Assembly (NCBI GenBank): GCA_029783825.1
Contig: JAREIK010001468.1
Coordinates: 5,365,761-5,429,760 of the forward strand
Source of the DNA: Sapria himalayana
Taxonomy: Eukaryota; Streptophyta; Magnoliopsida; Malpighiales; Rafflesiaceae
Length of the DNA: 64,000 nt
Reading direction: 5' to 3'
Within the stretch, counting starts at the first letter, position 1, and each line of letters opens with the position of its first letter. Both the position numbers and the translations under genes were made by a program. The notes below the pieces were generated by a model. The model did no database searches. It was not told the origin of the DNA and was given only the letters and a program-made list of their open reading frames with translations. Below are positions 38,989 to 49,626 of this stretch, in pieces.

Positions 38989-39702
38989 CTAAGAAACACA
39001 GACACGGATACGGACAAGGGGATACGACACGGCAGGATACGGGGACACGACAAATTCTAAAAAACTAGGATACGGATACGGTATGATAAAAAAATAAAAT
39101 TAAAAATAAAAATTATTTTTTTTATAAATATTAAGTATTTTTTAAAATAAAATAAAATAAATTAACATATTTTATTTTATAAAATAAATATATATTTTTT
39201 TATTTTATAAAATAAAAATATTGTATTTTAGTTTATTCTATAAGATAATATTTATAATTATTTTATTTTATAAAATAATAGTTTAAAATTATCTTATATT
39301 ATATAAAATATGTTTTTTTATTTTTTAAAATAAAAATATTATTTTATTTTATTTTATGCATCCTCACAATTCGCCCCACATCCCCTCAGTTATTTTTAAT
39401 TCGCGCCCACAGTTAGCGCCGCCCCTGCCTCCCCCCTCAATTTGCGCCCGTCCCTGCCTCCCCCTCAATTTGCGCCCGCCCCCTGTCTCTCCCCTCAATT
39501 CATGCCTGCCCCATGCCTCCCCCCTCAAATCATGCTCGCCGCTTGCGTCGTCGGACGTTGGCCACTGGATATGGTAGCTGACGCAACCGTCCGATACGCC
39601 ACGTGGCGTATCGGACACGTATTCGTGCCGTGTCCGTACCATGTCCTCGTGTTCAGGTGTCGGACACACGGACACGGCTATAGGGAGCCGTGTCCGTGCT
39701 TC
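38989..39702. mobile_element. Mutator-like TIR element inserted in the left arm
   Basis: The inverted ends are GAAACACAGACACGGATACGG (38993 onward) and, reversed, GAAGCACGGACACGGCTCC (39702 downward). ATTGGGGCAGT (38978-38988) before it is repeated as ATTGGGGGCAGT (39703-39714) after it, a duplication of about 11 bases fitting Mutator-like elements. The other arm has the uninterrupted site. The middle is (TTTTATTTTATAAAATAA)-like, then a GC-rich minisatellite, then CGGACAC-rich sequence. It has no transposase. Confidence 0.75.
39425..39545. repeat. Minisatellite of about 30 bp in the Mutator-like element
   Basis: About four diverged copies of a unit containing CCCTCAATTTGCGCCCG and CCCTGCCTCCC. 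They create overlapping proline- and arginine-rich open frames (39356-39831) on both strands that I do not regard as genes. Confidence 0.7.
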
Positions 39703-40445
39703 ATTGGGGGCAGTGATAATCCACCATCAATCATTCATTATAGCCTCAACTTACTCCACTCCAGATCTCAGCTTCATCATCAACAACATACTAGAAATTG
39801 TGTGCAACTCAATCACGGCCATAGTTATTAAAGGTGTGCCTGAAGCACAAGCTCCACCAAGCCTTGGCAAATGTACCTCAGCTTACATTTTCTCGCCCAA
39901 AGTTTTAAAAAGTATTTTTCAGTCGTGCCTTAAAGAGCTCCTCGAGCGCCAACGAGGGCCTTTAGGAAGCTCCACCGAGCTTTTCTTGGAGTAGGAGAGA
40001 GGGGTGAGGGTGAAGGGAGAGGGTAGAGGGGCAAGGGCAAGGGGCAAGGAAAATGGAAAGGAGAGAGTAGCGTTGGGATAAGCAAGTGAGAGTTGAAATT
40101 TAAATTTATAATGATAATTATTATATATTTGTAATAAAAAAATAAATTAAGTTTTTAATCTGATAATTATAAAATTATTTTAAATTTATTAAAATTTATT
40201 ATATTATAAATACTTATAAAATATTTTATATTATTTTATTTTATTTTTAATATATTTTAAAATATTTATTAATTATATTTATAGTCACAAAAAAGTTTAC
40301 GTCTTGTCTCACACACATGATAACGTCTTGCGTAACGCTTTCGTCTTTCAAAACATTGTTCTTGTTCGAGTTATTTTAAGATCATAGTCATTTTCACCAT
40401 CGCAACCATAGTAATTTCAAACATTTCTCACATATCAATTATTTC

Positions 40446-40770
40446 ACTATCAATTAATTGTTTAATGTTTTTTAATTATCAAATATTTTTTTATATACAT
40501 TATAAAAAATAATAAAAAAGTAGAAAATATTTTAAAATTCTTTTATTTAATATTTCAACAAATTGCAAGGATAAAAAATTTAAAGATTTTTTTTTCATCC
40601 TCAATTATTATTCTTCACCCATACCTTAAATATCACCATTTGTATGAAAATATATTTCTCTAAGTCTTTGAGAAGTTCTTCTAAATCTAGAAGACTCGCG
40701 AATCAATGTTTTCAATTATTCAAATATATCAAAATTTCCAGCATATATGATAAAAGAGCTGTCTTTTTAG
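40446..40770. other. AT-rich spacer between left arm and hAT stack
   Basis: Homology to the right arm fades at about 40445. No coding or repeat signal was seen in this stretch. Confidence 0.4.
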
Positions 40771-42050
40771 CTAGATGTATCAAATAAGTCACGTATGACT
40801 ATTTTTTAGTGGCCCGCGTGGGTTGAGAAGTGTTGTGGCTTGCCCGCCCAATTTTGAAATGGGCCACACCAAGCAAGCGCACGTCCAAAAAAGGGCAGCC
40901 CAAAATGGTCTATTGGCTTGCAAGATGCCCAAATCATGTGGAGTCATGTCTGGCCAGGTCAGGTCAGGTCTTGCCTTGTCAGCATAATTAGAAGTGTCAA
41001 CTAGACTAGGCAGCCTGAGTATAGCATGAAAATGTCATGCCTTGACTACCACGACATGATCCAGAATCATGCATAAACCATAGTTGTGTCTAGAGGTGTC
41101 AACAAGGCCGGGCTGGGCCGGCATGAGGCACGACACGATTCGGCCGTGTCAGGGTTGGCCCGGCAAGGAAATTTACCCTGCCCGGGCTCGTGCCGTGCCT
41201 GTCCACGACATGATCATGTCGTGTCGTGCCCGACCATGGCACGATCATGTCGTGTTGTGCCGAGGGTAACTAGGACTCGTGACGTGCCTAGCCCGGCACG
41301 GTAGCATGCCGAAACCAAATTTTTTTTAAAATTAGGGTTTTGGGCGTGCAGAAATTCTAATTTTTTTAAAATTAGGGGTTCGGCGCGACGGCCCGTGCCG
41401 AAACCTTAATTTTTTTTAATTTAGAGTTCGGCCCGACTGGGCCGAACCTAGCGGATCGTGCCGCGGGCCCGTGCCGGGCAGAACTCCACAAAACTGTGCT
41501 AGGCCAGGCACGCACGGTACAGTAACCGTGTCTGGCCCGACACGAAAGCATGGTCGGGCCTGAAAAAAAATGGGCCGGCCCGGCCCGGCACGTCATGTTT
41601 TACACCTCTAGTTGTGTCGGCCTACGAAATGACTATAGTCCATCAAACTAAGGATTATAGTTCACATGCCTAGGAAAATGCAACTCAGCACTGCCTGCCC
41701 GTCTAAGCTAGTTTTAGCCAGGATGGTCAAACCAGGCTAGTCTGGTCAAACCATTACACCTAACATGATGCTATTCAAATGCTAGAAAGTCATGATGCTG
41801 GCATGTCAAAGCACCCCACGCTAGAAATTCGTGCGACAGGAAATGGCAGAGTGGCCTGGCTGGGCCTAAAATAATGGTCATGCCAGCACAACATGGCTCA
41901 AACACCAACTAGCTTGAGTTCGCTTTGATCTAGCGTGGATCAGATCCAAGCTTGTGATTTACATGAGCCGACATGGTTCGGCTTGGTTTGGTCAACCAAG
42001 CCGAAGCCAGCTTACATGGGCCGGCATGTTGGGTCATGTCGGCCCATCTA
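40771..42050. mobile_element. Stack of GC-rich hAT ends around a clean insertion
   Basis: Two decayed left ends, TAGATGTATCAAATAAG (40771) and TAGAAGTGTCAACTAGAC (40988), precede the well-preserved element at 41091-41610. GC-rich hAT-like sequence (GGCATG, GGCCGG and CAACCAAGCC motifs) continues to about 42050. I read this as repeated insertion of related elements into one another. The right ends of the two older elements are not recognisable. Confidence 0.6.
41091..41610. mobile_element. Non-autonomous hAT element with perfect target duplication
   Basis: It is 520 bp, starts TAGAGGTGTCAACAAGGCC and ends ...TTTTACACCTCTA. It is flanked by identical 8-mers GTTGTGTC (41083-41090 and 41611-41618). 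Both ends are packed with CGTGCC/GGCACG motifs. The perfect duplication makes it the youngest of the short hAT insertions here. Frames of 60-74 codons across it are compositional. Confidence 0.92.
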
Positions 42051-42839
42051 CGCGCACACACACACACACACACGCACGCATGCACGCACGCATTTTTTGA
42101 GGTCTTGCATAAATTATTTGAACCACGCGACCCCACCATATCAAGTGAATTGTTAAAAGAGTATAAACACGCATATCATTCACTCAACCTAGGAGATTTT
42201 ACATGAAAAAGATTGTTTTTTTTTTGTTCATTAAAATGATATGTTATTAACTTTGTATGTTTAAAGTTTTTTGTAAAATTAAATTATTTTTTGTAAAATT
42301 AGAATATAAGCTAAGTAGCTAATTGAGGGTTTTTTCTGAGCTCAAGGGTAGATGAGAATTATTATTGGATAATGGATACCTAAGAGGATTGTCCAAGGTG
42401 AATTTATACACATGTGATGATATATGAATATAATTTAAGACAACTCAAAAGGTCTAGAAATTATTTAAAATCGAGAATAAAAAAAATAGAGTCAAGGAAC
42501 AAGTGGATTAAAGAAAAAAAAATAAAATAAAATGATGCATGACATGGTGTGATGTGATCGTATAGCCAATATGAGTGTGCCTTTGAAGGTGAGATGATTT
42601 TTTAAAACAAATACCTATAGTATAGAAATAAAAATGTGCTTTTGTGGGATTATGTTTTTTTTTTTTTAAATCATATTGAAAAAAAGCAAAAAATAAAATA
42701 AAAAAAATGAAGGGAAATAAGAAAGAAATTAAAAAAATGTGACACTATCATGCACTTGCACCCACATATGCATGGGTTCATACCATTATTTAAATAAATA
42801 TTTATAAATGAAAATATTACATTAATTACCATATTTCTC
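42051..42839. other. (CA)n run and unassigned AT-rich DNA
   Basis: An ACAC/GCAC run at 42055-42090, then AT-rich sequence without recognisable features up to the copia relic. Confidence 0.4.
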
Positions 42840-43500
42840 CACTTTAAGATAATATTCTTCAAGTACATGTAGCTTATGGAAATAAGCATATTACTTCTTT
42901 GGCAGAGCTATGATAAATATGTATACAACTTTCTCATCAACATTATAGTAGGTTAAGCATATCTCTTTATGTTCCATTCATTTATTGATAAAATAATATT
43001 TTAGGGCAATGTGTTTTGTTTTATTGTGAAGAATATAATATTTGGCAATAACTATTGTATACTTTTTATCACAATAAATACTTATTGCTTAAGCTTCTTC
43101 GTTGCTTACATTTTTAAGGATCCTCTCACCTACATGGCTTGCGCAATAGGTAATAAGGCAAAAATATATCCTACCATAGTAGTTGAGAAGACAACTAATA
43201 ACTGCTCTTTGAGACCTAAAATATGATAGCAAATCCAACAAAGAACACATATCTTGATGCGCTTATAGTCACGAGATGATGGTGATTTGGTCAATACATT
43301 AAATGAGATAAAACGTGTAAGGACATTAGCCACAATTAGGATTTCAATGCTACTTCTGGCTTTTGAGTACCTCAGTAGTCTTTGTTTAAAAAATTCTTGT
43401 GAGCTCAAAAGTAACTTTTTTACCATTTCCTTTTCTTCAACATCTTCACCATATATCTTTAACTTGTTGATTGTCTCTGTTGTATATAATTTATTTTGAT
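42840..43500 (-). pseudogene. Copia relic with gag directly followed by RNase H
   Basis: On the minus strand, gag-like sequence at about 43480-43330 (INKLKIYGEDVEEKEMVKKL) is followed, via a possible knuckle and protease border near 43270-43150, by an unmistakable copia RNase H end at about 43100-42850. That end reads ISIYCDKKYTIVIAK, YYILHNKTKHIALKYYFINK, and LTYYNVDEKVVYIFIIALPK (family forms: YCDN.SAI.IAKNPVFH..TKHI.I.YHFIR and L.YC.T.DQ.ADIFTK.LP). Integrase and reverse transcriptase are missing, so most of pol was deleted. Stops are present. Confidence 0.65.
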
Positions 43501-44760
43501 TATCTGTTTTGTAAAATCAAATTGTTTCTGTTTTAATATCTTCATGTAAGTGCAGGAAAGAAAATATTAAGAGGCTGAGAATGCAGCAATAGCATAATAA
43601 CGGATGTCCCACTGTTCGGTCAGCAGGCTGAAGAATTTTTGGAGCAAAGTCAGGCCGGTCCGAGTGATCCGACTTGCTCCGGTTAATTAAACCAAAAATT
43701 GTATTAATATAAATTATATTTATTTTATGTTTTTTGGGCTGCTGTTTTTCGTGGTGTGATACTATTCATCTATTCCTCATCTCTGTGTGATTTTATCGCG
43801 AATGTTTATGTGGCATTAACTGTAAGAATTTTGGATAATTTTTGGTTTAATCTGTAAACGCATAAGCGCTTTGATGGTCGACGTAGCAAGTCGTGTTGAA
43901 CAATTAGTGAATCACGTTAATTCTTATGTTTCTGTTGTTTCGTTTTTGATTATGTCGTGATTGGATTGTGGTTGTGAATTATATATCGTTTGCTGTTTCT
44001 CTGTTGTTCTCTTCTTCTGAATCACAATTATGGAAGCGAAATTGCCCAACAATTTCCATAAATTTGGAAGTGAAATCACCTAATATAAATCAATCTTTTA
44101 TCTCCATGTTTTCAAGTTTTATTTTAAGGGTTGAACTTTTAATGTTCTAAAAAGTTATATTCGCTTAATCTCTTTTAGACAAACGGCAGGACTCTAGCTT
44201 CCATCTTCTTCAATTTTTTACCTAGTTTTTTTTCTTTACTTTCTAAAGATGAGATGTCTTGTGGTTCATTAAGCTCATTTCTAATCAACTCCTTGAGCAT
44301 CTTATGAAATAAAGAGAGTTTTTATTTTCATGCTTCAAGAGTCATAGTTAGCTCCCTCAAAAAGTTGAATTGTTTATTATCTACAATAATATGAACATAT
44401 TTATTAATATTAGTTAATATTTAATCTATATTTAAATAATTCCCTAGTATAATTATTAGAAAATTATTTCATAAAATACAATTCCCTATCATATAGTATA
44501 TTTGTCACAAAATAGGATGTGTTAGAAAAAAGAGGGGATATAAAAAAAACATGTCAAGTAAAATTTCAAATGTACGTGACAATTTTAGTGATCTAAGAAA
44601 ACTCTTTTTGATAATCTCTCTATATCAAGTATAAATTGCAGATTGATCAATAGACCATATAAGCTATAAAATTAATGTTGCTATTAAATTAACATCACTC
44701 CATATTAAAAAATTGTCACGTAAAAGCAACACAAGGACACAAAAATAAAAAATTATAAAA
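43501..44760. other. Unassigned, partly LTR-like DNA
   Basis: The part at 43560-43690 is GC-richer (CGGTCAGCAGGCTGAAG, CCGGTCCGAGTGATCCG) and 43700-44050 is T-rich, which could be the LTR or leader of the minus-strand copia relic. I found no primer site or partner LTR to prove it. Confidence 0.3.
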
Positions 44761-46692
44761 GTGGGTTCTTTATTTAAAGCTAGCTTGATTATTCTCTGAT
44801 AAACCTAAATCAATTTTAGATTAATTAATTAATAAAGATTTATTATTTCTTTGAACTTTTTTTAGCTAAAAAAAATTAAGAATTTAAAACATTTTATACT
44901 CAATTTAAACAATTAAAAATCTTTTTTTTAATTAAAAATCAAATATTTCTCTTTAAAAACTTAAACATTTATAAAAAAATTAAAAAATAAAAAATAAAAA
45001 AGTGGGTTCTTTATTTAAAGCTAGCTTGATTATTCTCTGATAAACCTAAATCAATTTTAGATTAATTAATTAATAAAGATTTATTCTTTCTTTGAACTTT
45101 TTTTAGCTAAAAAAAATTAAGAATTTAAAACATTTTATACTCAATTTAAACAATTAAAAATCATTTTTTTTAATTAAAAATCAAATATTTCTCTTTAAAA
45201 ACTTAAACATTTATAAAAAAATTAAAAATAAAAAAATAAAAAAGTGGGTTCTTTATTAAAAGCTAGCTTGATTATTCTCTGATAAACCTAAATCAATTTT
45301 AGATTAATTAATTAATAAAGATTTATTCTTTCTTTGAACTTTTTTTAGCTAAAAAAAATTAAGAATTTAAAACATTTTATACTCAATTTAAACAATTAAA
45401 AATCTTTTTTTTAATTAAAAATCAAATATTTCTCTTTAAAAACTTAAACATTTATAAAAAAATTAAAAAAATAAAAAATAAAAAATAAAAAAGTGGGTTC
45501 TTTATTTAAAGCTAGCTTGATTATTCTCTGATAAACCTAAATCAATTTTAGATTAATTAATTAATAAAGATTTATTCTTTCTTTGAACTTTTTTTAGCTA
45601 AAAAAAATTAAGAATTTAAAACATTTTATACTCAATTTAAACAATTAAAAATCTTTTTTTTAATTAAAAATCAAATATTTCTCTTTAAAAACTTAAACAT
45701 TTATAAAAAAATTAAAAAAATAAAAAATAAAAAAGTGGGTTCTTTATTTAAAGCTAGCTTGATTATTCTCTGATAAACCTAAATCAATTTTAGATTAATT
45801 AATTAATAAAGATTTATTCTTTCTTTGAACTTTTTTTAGCTAAAAAAAATTAAGAATTTAAAACATTTTATACTCAATTTAAACAATTAAAAATCTTTTT
45901 TTTAATTAAAAATCAAATATTTCTCTTTAAAAACTTAAACATTTATAAAAAAATTAAAAAATAAAAAATAAAAAAGTGGGTTCTTTATTTAAAGCTAGCT
46001 TGATTATTCTCTGATAAACCTAAATCAATTTTAGATTAATGAATTAATAAAGATTTATTCTTTCTTTGAACTTTTTTTAGCTAAAAAAAATTAAGAATTT
46101 AAAACATTTTATACTCAATTTAAACAATTAAAAATCATTTTTTTAATTAAAAATCAAATATTTCTCTTTAAAAACTTAAACATTTATAAAAAAATTAAAA
46201 AAATAAAAAATAAAAAAGTGGGTTCTTTATTTAAAGCTAGCTTGATTATTCTCTGATAAACCTAAATCAATTTTAGATTAATTAATTAATAAAGATTTAT
46301 TCTTTCTTTGAACTTTTTTTAGCTAAAAAAAATTAAGAATTTAAAACATTTTATACTCAATTTAAACAATTAAAAATCTTTTTTTAATTAAAAATCAAAT
46401 ATTTCTCTTTAAAAACTTAAACATTTATAAAAAAATTAAAAAAATAAAAAATAAAAAAGTGGGTTCTTTATTTAAAGCTAGCTTGATTATTCTCTGATAA
46501 ACCTAAATCAATTTTAGATTAATTAATTAATAAAGATTTATTCTTTCTTTGAACTTTTTTTAGCTAAAAAAAATTAAGAATTTAAAACATTTTATACTCA
46601 ATTTAAACAATTAAAAATCTTTTTTTTAATTAAAAATCAAATATTTCTCTTTAAAAACTTAAACATTTATAAAAAAATTAAAAAAATAAAAA
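44761..46692. repeat. Tandem array, eight near-identical copies of a 241-bp unit
   Basis: Units begin with GTGGGTTCTTTATTTAAAGC at 44761, 45002, 45244, 45493, 45735, 45976, 46218 and 46459 (spacing 241, 242, 249, 242, 241, 242, 241). Differences are a few substitutions plus A-run length changes at the joints. Each unit contains TTAATTAATTAAT, the palindrome TTTTTTTAGCTAAAAAAA, and an A-rich joint. No open frame runs through it. The close identity points to recent amplification or homogenisation. Confidence 0.95.
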
Positions 46693-47273
46693 GTTCCAAG
46701 ATCAAAAAAAGAAATATGTATCTATTTTATTTATCTCTCATAATAAATTTTACAATCGTGTATTACTCAAGACCAAAAGATGAATATTCACTAATAGGCT
46801 TTTCGCAAGTAAAAAATTTAAACAATTTACAAATACATTAATCACTAATAGGCTTTTCGCAATTTTTTAATTTAAAAATTACAAAAACTTGATTTTTTAA
46901 TGGGCCCCTAGACTCTCATCCAATCAACCCTACTGATAGTAGGCCCTGGGAAGGGGTACAAATCAAAAAAAAAAAAAAAAAAAAAATCATAATATAAGAT
47001 TTGAAGAAAGAACATTTAGAGACTGAACATATCCTATGCTGCTGCTGCTGCCCATAGGGAAAGACTGGGGCATCAATCTCGGCAACCCATCCACTATTTA
47101 AACTGCACGCCTTTGGCGGAAAAAGCCTGGCTGAGAAACAACAGAATTTATCATATTATTTATTTTGGGAGACATTAAAGAACAGCATTATTAATTGCAA
47201 CAAACTACAACTTCATATATTTGGTTTAATAATGATCAAATTTATTTATGTATATATGTATATATGTGAGTGA

Positions 47274-47304
<31 letters not shown>

Positions 47305-47517
47305 GGTGTATGTGTGTGTGGGAGTGGGTGTGGGTGTGGGTGTGGGTGGGTGTGTGGGGGTGTGTGTGGGTGTGGGTGTGGGTGTGGGTGGGTGTGTGTA
47401 TAGATATCCCTTCAGGCATAAACTCAGCTCACATAATCTCTAAGCTCATATAAGAGGTTTGGGTCACAATGGTCAAAAAAGATAGTGCTTTCATCCTAAC
47501 AACTTGATAGCTCTAAC
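46693..47517. other. Spacer with direct repeat, poly-A, GC patch and GT-rich run
   Basis: CACTAATAGGCTTTTCGCA occurs at 46789 and 46843. A run of 21 or more A lies at about 46966. A GC-richer patch at 47030-47130 (with GCTGCTGCTGCTGCC) looks unlike the transposons but I cannot assign it to a gene. A GT/GGGTGT microsatellite fills 47281-47399. Confidence 0.6.
47281..47399. repeat. Compound (GT)n/(GGGTGT)n microsatellite
   Basis: Pure GT grades into GGGTGT and GGGTGTGT units. It encodes nothing. Confidence 0.95.
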
Positions 47518-48123
47518 TAGAGGAGTCAAATAGGCCAGGCATCCCAAGCTCAGACTGGGGCAGGGCATGACCCAGCCATGCATGGCTAGGAATGGCACGA
47601 GAATGACCTGTGCATGTGCCAGCGCACGGCCGGCTCATGGCACGTATCATGCCGTGTTGTGCCTAGGCCAACTATGGCATGTGCCGATCCAGGCACACCT
47701 GGTAGAATGGCCTGTGGGCACGATATCTTAGCACCAGCCGAGCGGTACCCCCGATCTGAAGCCAATGCCCGACAAATCCAATATTTCCATTGGGCTCATA
47801 ATCCAACCCATGGTATTTTTCCGAAAGCCCCAGACCCGAGCCTGTTAGTTCCAGAAGCTTTAGCTTCTAAAAATTTGGAGAATTCAAGTCGGTTCAACAG
47901 TACAACAGACACAACGATAAAAAAAAATAATATTAAAATTCAAAATAAGTCGTTATATTTCGCCTCCAACAGTTATTGGCAGAATCCGATGACCTTAAGA
48001 ATTCAGCTCATTTTTTAATTATATAAAATCTTTTTTTTTAATACTTTATTTAAAAGAAAAAAATTCTTTTCTTAACCTCCATCATTCTAATATATATGTT
48101 TTCAAAACATAAATGTCTAGCAT

Positions 48124-48144
48124 CTCTCTCTCTCTCTCTCTCTC
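48124..48144. repeat. (TC)n microsatellite
   Basis: Short CT run in the leader of hAT element A. Confidence 0.9.
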
Positions 48145-48639
48145 GGGACTAAGATTTTTGAATACAAGTTTCGGGCTTTAGGCATTTCTCATTTCGGGAC
48201 TTGGCTTTAGTGTGAATTGTATTGTGTGTGTGCAATACGGATATAAAAAAAGCTAAAATTTACACATTAAGATTTATGAGTATTTTTATTTATTTATTAG
48301 TTTTTAAGTTTTAAAATTTTAAAATTTAAATATAAAAATAAAATCTTCTACTTATTCTCTCTAGACTAGACTCTCTCTAGTTTTAAAAGTAAAAAAATGA
48401 TAAATAATAATTTTAATAACGAAATTAAAATTAATTATAATGTAGATAACGAAATCCTAAAGAAAGGTCCGAGATTGCCAAAATTTTAATTTCTCCGTTC
48501 GTCTCGACCCAAACATTTAAAAAATAAAAAACTAAAAGAATTTTAGTAGTTTAGACTTAATTTAATATAATAAAACATAAAAAAATAGTAGGAGTACCGA
48601 ATAAGAATCAACACAGTATAAATATTATAAAAAAATTTT

Positions 48640-49626
48640 AACATGTAAGAGTTTGATTGAGACAATGCACCTCAAAATGCATGCCAAACTATGCATCAAA
48701 AAATATTGTGCGTTATATCCTAGGTAAACCCAACTTAGCGGTGAGTTTTTTAAGACTGGATCAAGTTTATTCTCAAAGTTTACCCCCTTCATATATCGCA
48801 ACGAGTTGGGAAGAAAATACAAGATCAAATTGATCAATACAATTAGTCTTCAAATTATATTTTCGGAGAATCCAAGGATAATCAGTATCGTGCAGACATA
48901 TTTTCAAGCATTCATATCGTATGATTCATGGTCTACATCTAATAATGATATTGTTAAATATTACAAGTTAGAAAATAAAATAATAATTAATAAATTTAGA
49001 AAATATAATAAAGTAGTATCCGCGACGTTCGATTTTTAAACTAGTTACGATGATGCATCTTACGCATGTATCACCTCCCACTATGTAAATCCTAAATGAA
49101 TACTATATAAAAAAATTTTAGGATTCTATAATATTCTCTATCCTTATAATAGTCCGATTATTTTTGAGTGCATGATAGAAATTTTTATAGAATATAAAAT
49201 TTAAAATAAAATTTTTAGTATCACATTTGATAATGCATCTAATAATTAAGTTACGAATAATATGTTTGTTAGGAATATTAGAGATGAATCATTAAAAAAA
49301 AATTCACGTTAGATGCTCATGTCACGTCATTAATGTGATAGTACAAGTGGGGATGAAGACGTGTGCCTCAGCTTAAGAAAACATATGTAACTCACTAAAA
49401 TATATTAGCATACCTTACAGACAAAAAGAATTCATTAGTTTCTGTTTGTCTATGAATTTAAAAAAAAAATTACAATCAAATGCGAGATACCATTAGAATT
49501 ACACATACCTAATCTTGGAGTCATTTGTTAGATTCAAACACATGATATTCAATTATGTTAATAATAAGAGTAATAAACTTATTATTGATGATACTGCCTG
49601 GGCTACAAAAATTACATTTATATGAC
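48640..49626 (+). pseudogene. hAT transposase remnant of element A, left part
   Basis: Runs parallel to 50790-51770 of element B: zinc-finger-proximal CACCTCAAAATGCATGCCAA, then IISIVQTYFQAFISYDSWS, the GATAATGCATCTAATAAT block, and the TTAATAATAAGAGTAATAAAC block. It breaks at the insertion point of B; the other half is at 53231-53580. Frameshifts and stops throughout. Confidence 0.7.

Larger units (their letters stand above)
36547..40445 (+). repeat. Left arm of a large inverted duplication
   Basis: Reverse-complementary to 60785-64000. Matched landmarks: the AT stretch with AATATGCAATATGCTATTG (36570) against the window's last bases; hAT element D (to 38576) against E (from 61925); GGTTACTTTTTCAATAATATT next to both; the block with AAGCCACTCCAAG (38932) against CTTGGAGTGGCTTCT (61551); and the GAGCTCCTCGAGC block (39935 against 61270). 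In the first roughly 100 aligned bases of the hAT head I count about ten mismatches. The arm is interrupted by a Mutator-like insert at 38989-39702 that the other arm lacks. Confidence 0.85.

Noticed and set aside
39356..39994. Overlapping proline/arginine-rich open frames of 73-129 codons on both strands
   Set aside because: They arise from a GC-rich minisatellite of about 30 bp and the terminal repeats of a Mutator-like element. Several frames and both strands are open at once, which indicates composition and not coding.
44761..46692. CRISPR-like or centromeric array
   Set aside because: Units are contiguous with no unique spacers, so not CRISPR. Eight copies with this sequence are too few to call a centromeric satellite.
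47614..48018. 134-codon plus-strand frame
   Set aside because: It spans the GC-rich head and leader of hAT element A, with no similarity to a known protein.
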